From the NCBI GenBank assembly GCA_963762865.1, contig CAVXNC010000025.1, positions 1-64,000 on the forward strand: a DNA stretch of 64,000 nucleotides, read 5' to 3'. Numbering within the stretch: position 1 is the stretch's first letter; each line of letters begins with the position of its first letter. Source of the DNA: DATHAP01 sp963762865 (GTDB lineage: Bacteria; Actinomycetota; Actinomycetes; JACCUZ01). Below the pieces are notes generated by a model. It was not told the DNA's origin and did not search any database. It saw nothing but the letters and a program-made list of their open reading frames with translations. A program made the translations under genes and the position numbers. Below, in pieces: positions 60,103 through 64,000 of the stretch.

Positions 60103-61104
60103 ATGGCCGACCCCGCGACGCCGCGCCGGGTCCAGGTGGAGGTGCTCGGGCCCCTCGACGCGGCCGAGGTCCGGGCGGTGTCCGACCTCGTCGAGGCCGC
60201 CACCGAGGTCGACGGGGTCCGGCCCCTGTCCGAGCACGTGATGCTCCACCTGCGCTACGGCGGCGACCGCCCGGTGCGCAACGTCCTGGTCTACGCCGAG
60301 GGCTCCTTGGCGGCGTACGGCCACCTGGACGTCACCGACGAGGTCGAGGGCGCGAGCGCCGAGGTGGTGGTCCACCCGGAGCACCGCCGGGCCGGCCTCG
60401 GCCACCTCCTCGTGCAGACCACGCTGGACGAGACGCCGGACGGGCGGCTGCGACTGTGGGCGCACGGTGGGCACCCCGGCGCGGCGGCGCTGGCCGCCGC
60501 GATGGGCTTCACCCTGTCGCGGTCGTTGTGGCAGATGCGCCGCTCGCTGCACGCGCCGCTTCCGTCGGCGCCGCTCCCCGAGGGCATCTCGGTCCGTACG
60601 TTCGGGCCGGGGCATGACGACGAGGACTGGGTGCGGGTCAACGCGGCTGCCTTCCGCGACCACCCCGAGCAAGGGCGCTGGACCGTCGACGACCTGCACC
60701 GGCGGGTGGCCGAGCCGTGGTTCGACCCGGAGGGCTTCTTCCTCGCGCACCGTGGCGACCGGCTGGTCGGCTTCCACTGGACGAAGGTCCACGGGGGCGA
60801 CAGCCACGACCACGACGCCGCTGACCACGATGCCGGTGACCACGCGGACGTCGGCGGGCCGCACGCGCACGAGGGGCACGGCCACGACCCGATCGGCGAG
60901 GTCTACGTGGTCGGCGTCGACCCGGCCGAGGCCGGGAGCGGTCTCGGCAAGGCGCTGACGGTGCTCGGGCTGCGGTACCTGAGGCACCGTGGGCTGCCGA
61001 GCGCGATGCTCTTCGTCGACGCGGACAACGAGCGGGCGATCGCGCTCTACACCAAGCTGGGCTTCACGCGGTGGGAGACCGACGTGATGTTCAGTCGCGG
61101 CTGA
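60103..61104 (+). CDS. mshD: Mycothiol synthase with a His/Asp-rich insertion
   Basis: Acetylates Cys-GlcN-Ins with acetyl-CoA, the last step of mycothiol synthesis. Two GNAT domains: residues 1-150 (VVVHPEHRRAGLGHLLV) and 160-333 (VVGVDPAEAGSGLGKALTVLGLRYL, then LYTKLGFTRWETDVMF). Between FHWTKVH and GEVYVVG a stretch of about 33 residues (231-263) holds eight His and eight Asp, where other MshD proteins have a few residues. The length is 333 aa against about 300 usually. A 28-bp duplicate of its 3' end lies at 61685, after the next gene. Confidence 0.9.
   Translation: MADPATPRRVQVEVLGPLDAAEVRAVSDLVEAATEVDGVRPLSEHVMLHLRYGGDRPVRNVLVYAEGSLAAYGHLDVTDEVEGASAEVVVHPEHRRAGLGHLLVQTTLDETPDGRLRLWAHGGHPGAAALAAAMGFTLSRSLWQMRRSLHAPLPSAPLPEGISVRTFGPGHDDEDWVRVNAAAFRDHPEQGRWTVDDLHRRVAEPWFDPEGFFLAHRGDRLVGFHWTKVHGGDSHDHDAADHDAGDHADVGGPHAHEGHGHDPIGEVYVVGVDPAEAGSGLGKALTVLGLRYLRHRGLPSAMLFVDADNERAIALYTKLGFTRWETDVMFSRG
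61066..61093 (+). repeat. Direct repeat, copy 1 (within mshD 3' end)
   Basis: 28 bp encoding part of TRWETDVMF at the end of mshD are exactly repeated at 61685-61712. The copies are 619 bp apart and bracket the small GNAT gene at 61122. Confidence 0.85.
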
Positions 61105-61121
61105 GCCGGAACCGGCTGCTC

Positions 61122-61568
61122 ATGGAGATCAGGGCCGCGGGTGCAGCGGATGTCGGGCACCTGGCAGGGCTGATCGCCAGGTTCGACGGGCACGAGCCTG
61201 GCATCGACGTGCGCTCCTTCGAGGCGGACCTTCGTCGCTGGTGGGATGAACACCGCGACACCCACCTGTCGTTTCTCGCGCTGCATCCCTCGGAAGGGCC
61301 CGTGGGAATGGCGTGGCTCGCACTGACCGCGCGGGTGCCCCGCCCGGGCGGTGCGGAGCGGCTCTGCGGAGACGTCCAGAGCATGTACGTCGTGCCTGAG
61401 CACCGGTCGACCGGCGTGGGGACCGCCTTGACGCTCGCCGTCCTGGAGCACGGGGAGACTCTCGGCCTCGAGCACGTCACCGTGCACTCGAGCGAACGCG
61501 CTGTCTCCCTCTACGAGCGGGCCGGGTTCGCCCCCTCCCGCGAGCTCCTGCTCTGGTCGGGCGGGTGA
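61122..61568 (+). CDS. GNAT-family acetyltransferase (148 aa)
   Basis: Starts MEIRAAGAADVGHLAGLIARFDGHEPGIDV; the acetyl-CoA loop is MYVVPEHRSTGVGTALTLAVLEHG and the end pattern VTVHSSERAVSLYERAGFAPSRELLL. It is a single-domain GNAT of normal length. It lies 17 bp after mshD, and the 28-bp direct repeats flank it, so it may have entered behind mshD by recombination. The substrate is unknown. Confidence 0.83.
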   Translation: MEIRAAGAADVGHLAGLIARFDGHEPGIDVRSFEADLRRWWDEHRDTHLSFLALHPSEGPVGMAWLALTARVPRPGGAERLCGDVQSMYVVPEHRSTGVGTALTLAVLEHGETLGLEHVTVHSSERAVSLYERAGFAPSRELLLWSGG

Positions 61569-61684
61569 GTAGCCAAGGCCCCGCGGAAGGTGCGCGATCA
61601 TCCTCAGCCCGCACGACCCCCGGTGGGCACAGCGTTCGAGCGGAGCGGGCGGTCTCGAAGCGGCCCTCGACGTGGCTGGTCGGG

Positions 61685-61712
61685 ACGCGGTGGGAGACCG
61701 ACGTGATGTTCA
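61685..61712 (+). repeat. Direct repeat, copy 2 (mshD 3'-end remnant)
   Basis: Exact copy of 61066-61093. Here the frame reads GTRWETDVMFT, a loose copy of the mshD end, in otherwise non-coding DNA between the GNAT gene and pstS. Confidence 0.85.
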
Positions 61713-61764
61713 CCGTGGCTGCCCGACCTGAGCGTCTGCGCTCCTCGCACAGGCGCGGTCCGGT

Positions 61765-61786
61765 GTTCACCCCTCGTTCACCTTCT
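61765..61786 (+). promoter_or_regulatory. PHO box upstream of pstS
   Basis: GTTCACCCCTC at 61765-61775 is followed at once by GTTCACCTTCT at 61776-61786, two 11-bp units in direct repeat, the classical actinobacterial PhoP box. It lies 86 bp before the pstS start. The rest of the 303-bp gap (61569-61871) holds the direct repeat but no gene. Confidence 0.8.
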
Positions 61787-61871
61787 TCGGCCCGTCGAGT
61801 CACCTCCCGTCCCTAGCGTCCGCCGTGTCGCAAGAGACAGAGACGACTCACGTCCTTGGAGGGACACCCCC

Positions 61872-62843
61872 GTGAAGCTCATCCGAATCTCCCGCCTGGC
61901 GGTCCCCTTGGCCGTCGGTGCGCTCCTGCTGAGCGCATGTGGCGGGGACAACAACTCCGACGCGGCCGCCAGTGACGGCAGCGGCGGCTCGAACGAGATC
62001 TCCGGCTCCGTGAAGGTCGACGGCTCCAGCACGGTGGCACCGCTGACGACCGCTGCAGCAGAGTTCTTCAAGGAGGAGCAGCCAGGCGTCAACGTCACGG
62101 TTGGTACCTCGGGGACCGGCGGCGGCTTCGAGAAGTTCTGTGCGGGAGAGACCGATATCTCGGATGCCTCCCGGCCGATCGATGACGAGGACGAGGTGCC
62201 TATCTGCGAGGAGGCCGGCATCGAGTACAGCGAGATCCCGGTGGCGAACGACGCCCTCACCGTCGTCGTCAGCACGGAGAACGACTGGGTTGACTGCCTC
62301 ACGACAGAGCAGCTCAAGGCGATTTGGGAGCCAGGCTCCAAGGTGAACTCGTGGAAGGACGTGGACTCGAGCTTCCCGGACGAGAAGCTGGAGCTGTTCG
62401 GACCTGGCACCGACTCCGGGACCTTCGACTACTTCACCGACGTCATCAACGGTGAGGAAGGCGCCAGCCGGGAGGACTACTCGCCCTCCGAGGACGACAA
62501 CGTCATCGTCCAGGGCGTTTCCGGCAGCACCGGCGGCCTCGGCTACTTCGGCTACACGTACTTCGAGGAGAACAAGGACACCCTCAAGGCGCTCCAGATC
62601 GACAGCGGCGAGGGCTGCGTCGCCCCGAGCGCGGAGACGGCTCAGGACGGCAGCTACACCCCGCTCTCGCGACCGCTGTTCATCTACCCGTCCAAGGCTG
62701 CGACTGAGAAGCCTGAGGTCAAGGCGTTCCTCGAGTACTACCTCGCGAACGACGCCGACATCGCCGAAGCTGCGCAGTACATCCCCCTCAACGACGAGCA
62801 GAAGAGCGAGGCGCAGGCAGCGTTCGACTCGCTCGTCGGGTGA
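61872..62843 (+). CDS. pstS: Phosphate-binding lipoprotein PstS
   Basis: Catches phosphate for the high-affinity PstSCAB importer. 323 aa from GTG 61872 with TTGGAGGG upstream. The lipobox is LSAC (Cys23). The phosphate loops are VDGSSTVAPLTTAAAEFF, VGTSGTGGGFEKFCAGETDISDASRPI and FGPGTDSGTFDYF (Ser/Thr/Asp contacts), as in known PstS proteins. The end is LNDEQKSEAQAAFDSLVG. It is preceded by a PHO box and followed with 4-bp overlap by pstC. Confidence 0.94.
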   Translation: MKLIRISRLAVPLAVGALLLSACGGDNNSDAAASDGSGGSNEISGSVKVDGSSTVAPLTTAAAEFFKEEQPGVNVTVGTSGTGGGFEKFCAGETDISDASRPIDDEDEVPICEEAGIEYSEIPVANDALTVVVSTENDWVDCLTTEQLKAIWEPGSKVNSWKDVDSSFPDEKLELFGPGTDSGTFDYFTDVINGEEGASREDYSPSEDDNVIVQGVSGSTGGLGYFGYTYFEENKDTLKALQIDSGEGCVAPSAETAQDGSYTPLSRPLFIYPSKAATEKPEVKAFLEYYLANDADIAEAAQYIPLNDEQKSEAQAAFDSLVG

Positions 62844-63793
62844 CGATGGCATCCACCAGCACCAGCTCGGCCGTGACTTCCGCAGGAAGGACTCTGCGGA
62901 AGTCACGGCCGCGCTACGGCGAGCGCGTGATCGAGGTGATGCTCTTCGCCGCAGCACTCGTCTCGATCGCCACGACCATCGGCATCGTCATCGCCGTCCT
63001 GGTACCCACCGTGGAGTTCTTCCAGAAGATCTCGTTCAAGGAGTTCTTCACCGGGACGCGCTGGACGCCGCTGTTCGCCGACCCGTCCTACGGGGTGCTG
63101 CCGCTGGTCACGGCCACGGTCGTCGTCACGCTGATCGCCATGATCTTCGCTGTCCCGCTCGGTGTCGGTGCTGCCATCTACCTCAGCGAGTACGCCGCCG
63201 ATCGGACCCGCAAGATCCTCAAGCCTGCCCTCGAGGTCCTCGCGGGTGTGCCGACCGTGGTCTACGGGTTCTTCGCTCTCAAGGGCATCACGCCCTTCTT
63301 GCGCGACATCTGGCCGGTCGGCGACGGCCCGAGAATCTTCAATGCGCTGGTCGCCGGCTTCGTGATGGGCATCATGATCATCCCGACAGTTGCATCCCTG
63401 TCCGAAGACGCAATGTCCGCGGTGCCGCGGAGCCTTCGCGACGGCGCCTACGCGTTGGGCAGCTCGAAGATGCTCGTCGCGCTCCGGGTGGTGCTCCCCG
63501 CCGCCGTCTCGGGCATCATCGCGGCGATCGTTCTCGGTCTGTCCCGAGCGATCGGAGAGACGATGATCGTCGCCATCGCGGCCGGGGGTCAGGCCCTCCT
63601 CAGCTTCAACCCGCTCGAGGGCATGCTGACGATGACCGCATTCATCGCGCAGGCCGGTTCGGGGGACGTGCCAGTGGGATCGATCGACTACAAGACGATC
63701 TTCGCTGTGGCTTCGTTGCTGTTCCTGATCACGTTCACGCTCAACATGTTCAGCATCCGGCTCGTGCGCAAGTACCGCGAGGTGTACGAGTGA
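62840..63793 (+). CDS. pstC: Phosphate ABC transporter permease PstC
   Basis: 317 aa, six membrane helices (ALVSIATTIGIVIAVLVPTVEFF and others). The EAA loop DAMSAVPRSLRDGAYALGSSKMLVALRVVLPAAVSG docks the PstB ATPase. GVPTVVYGFFAL and SRAIGETMIVAIAAGG are typical of PstC. The start is GTG 62840 overlapping the pstS stop, or ATG 62846. A perfect 17-bp inverted repeat lies in codons about 10-24 (62869-62910). The neighbours are pstS and pstA. Confidence 0.93.
   Translation: MTMASTSTSSAVTSAGRTLRKSRPRYGERVIEVMLFAAALVSIATTIGIVIAVLVPTVEFFQKISFKEFFTGTRWTPLFADPSYGVLPLVTATVVVTLIAMIFAVPLGVGAAIYLSEYAADRTRKILKPALEVLAGVPTVVYGFFALKGITPFLRDIWPVGDGPRIFNALVAGFVMGIMIIPTVASLSEDAMSAVPRSLRDGAYALGSSKMLVALRVVLPAAVSGIIAAIVLGLSRAIGETMIVAIAAGGQALLSFNPLEGMLTMTAFIAQAGSGDVPVGSIDYKTIFAVASLLFLITFTLNMFSIRLVRKYREVYE
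62869..62910 (+). repeat. Perfect 17-bp hairpin at the start of pstC
   Basis: GGCCGTGACTTCCGCAG (62869-62885) is exactly complementary to CTGCGGAAGTCACGGCC (62894-62910), with an 8-base loop. It lies inside the pstC coding region just after its start, where it can terminate or stabilise upstream pstS mRNA or hinder pstC translation. Confidence 0.8.
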
Positions 63794-64000
63794 CAGCCAC
63801 AATTGCCCGCGAAACCTCGGACGCCGGCCCCAAGACGCTGAGCGGCAGTCGACGCCCCCGGCGCGAACTCGTGTTCCGCGTCGCCATCCAGTCGTCACTG
63901 GCCATCGCCATCTCCTTCCTCGCGGTGCTGCTGGCCTACGTGATCTGGACCGGGCTGCCGAGGCTGGACGCCAACTTGCTGCGCAACATGCCCTCGACGC
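63790..64000 (+). CDS. pstA: Phosphate ABC transporter permease PstA, N-terminal part
   Basis: Only the first 70 codons are inside the window. The GTG start at 63790 overlaps the pstC stop by 4 bp (GTGA). The protein opens MTATIARETSDAGPKTLSG, has a basic stretch (RRPRRELVFR), then the first membrane helix SLAIAISFLAVLLAYVIWTG followed by LPRLDANLLRNMPST, as PstA proteins do. The gene continues beyond the right edge; pstB is expected next. Confidence 0.85.
   Translation, partial: MTATIARETSDAGPKTLSGSRRPRRELVFRVAIQSSLAIAISFLAVLLAYVIWTGLPRLDANLLRNMPST

Overview
The window looks like a chromosome segment of a high-GC actinobacterium, most likely Nocardioides or a close relative in the Nocardioidaceae. 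This is inferred from strong G/C third-position bias, frequent GTG starts with 4-base overlaps, mycothiol genes (mshA, mshD), CarD, GlnR, an HbhA-like protein, RsiG, and several gene orders that I recall from Mycobacterium and Streptomyces. No database search was possible, so family names rest on motifs and recall.

Positions 1-9,000 differ from the rest. They are sparsely coding, rich in small unknown genes and in a short dispersed repeat, and contain three broken genes: a secreted PxKF-type protein, an SRPBCC protein and a tyrosine integrase. The only large intact-looking gene is a membrane-anchored NTPase-like TPR protein whose P-loop lysine is missing and whose last TPR is cut off where the integrase remnant begins. 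A tRNA-Thr(TGT) lies just beyond. I read this as the right end of a decaying island integrated at the tRNA gene.

From 9.2 to 20.7 kb come a GNAT enzyme, two secreted proteins (one with RTX-type repeats), an NTF2-cupin protein and a sugar-uptake locus. That locus has a solute-binding lipoprotein, two permeases, a LacI regulator, a PfkB kinase and a divergent ATPase, with a perfect LacI-type operator between the divergent units. From 20.8 to 26.1 kb is the housekeeping run rlmB-cysS-ispF-ispD-PIN/TRAM-carD on the minus strand. From 26.2 to 39.3 kb are a UbiA-like prenyltransferase, the senX3-regX3/phoU phosphate-sensing pair, gpmA, an MFS transporter, a YbjN protein, mshA, an AlaX editing enzyme and an XRE-HbhA-DUF2516 block.

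From 39.4 to 45.3 kb a minus-strand chain joins a cyanophycinase-like/CysRS-tail fusion, a hydrolase, a flavoprotein, an asparaginase and a c-di-GMP-type anti-sigma factor (RsiG), followed by a BKACE enzyme. From 45.5 to 50.8 kb are a DUF4388 coiled-coil protein with a near-identical internal duplication, dtd, ygfZ, a Fur-family regulator, a nitrobindin-like protein and a DsrE protein. From 51.3 to 64 kb the order sseC-like, sulfurtransferase, DUF4395, leader peptide, thioredoxin, MoaD-like, glnR, mshD, pstS, pstC, pstA resembles the mycobacterial thiX-glnR-mshD region, with two 5'-nucleotidase paralogs inserted. The second paralog carries about a dozen frameshifts.

The window ties phosphate sensing (SenX3-RegX3, PhoU) to phosphate uptake (Pst) through two sets of 11-bp-phased GTTCAC repeats. 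It also holds two mycothiol genes, and a sulfur-transfer operon behind a probable leaderless regulatory peptide.
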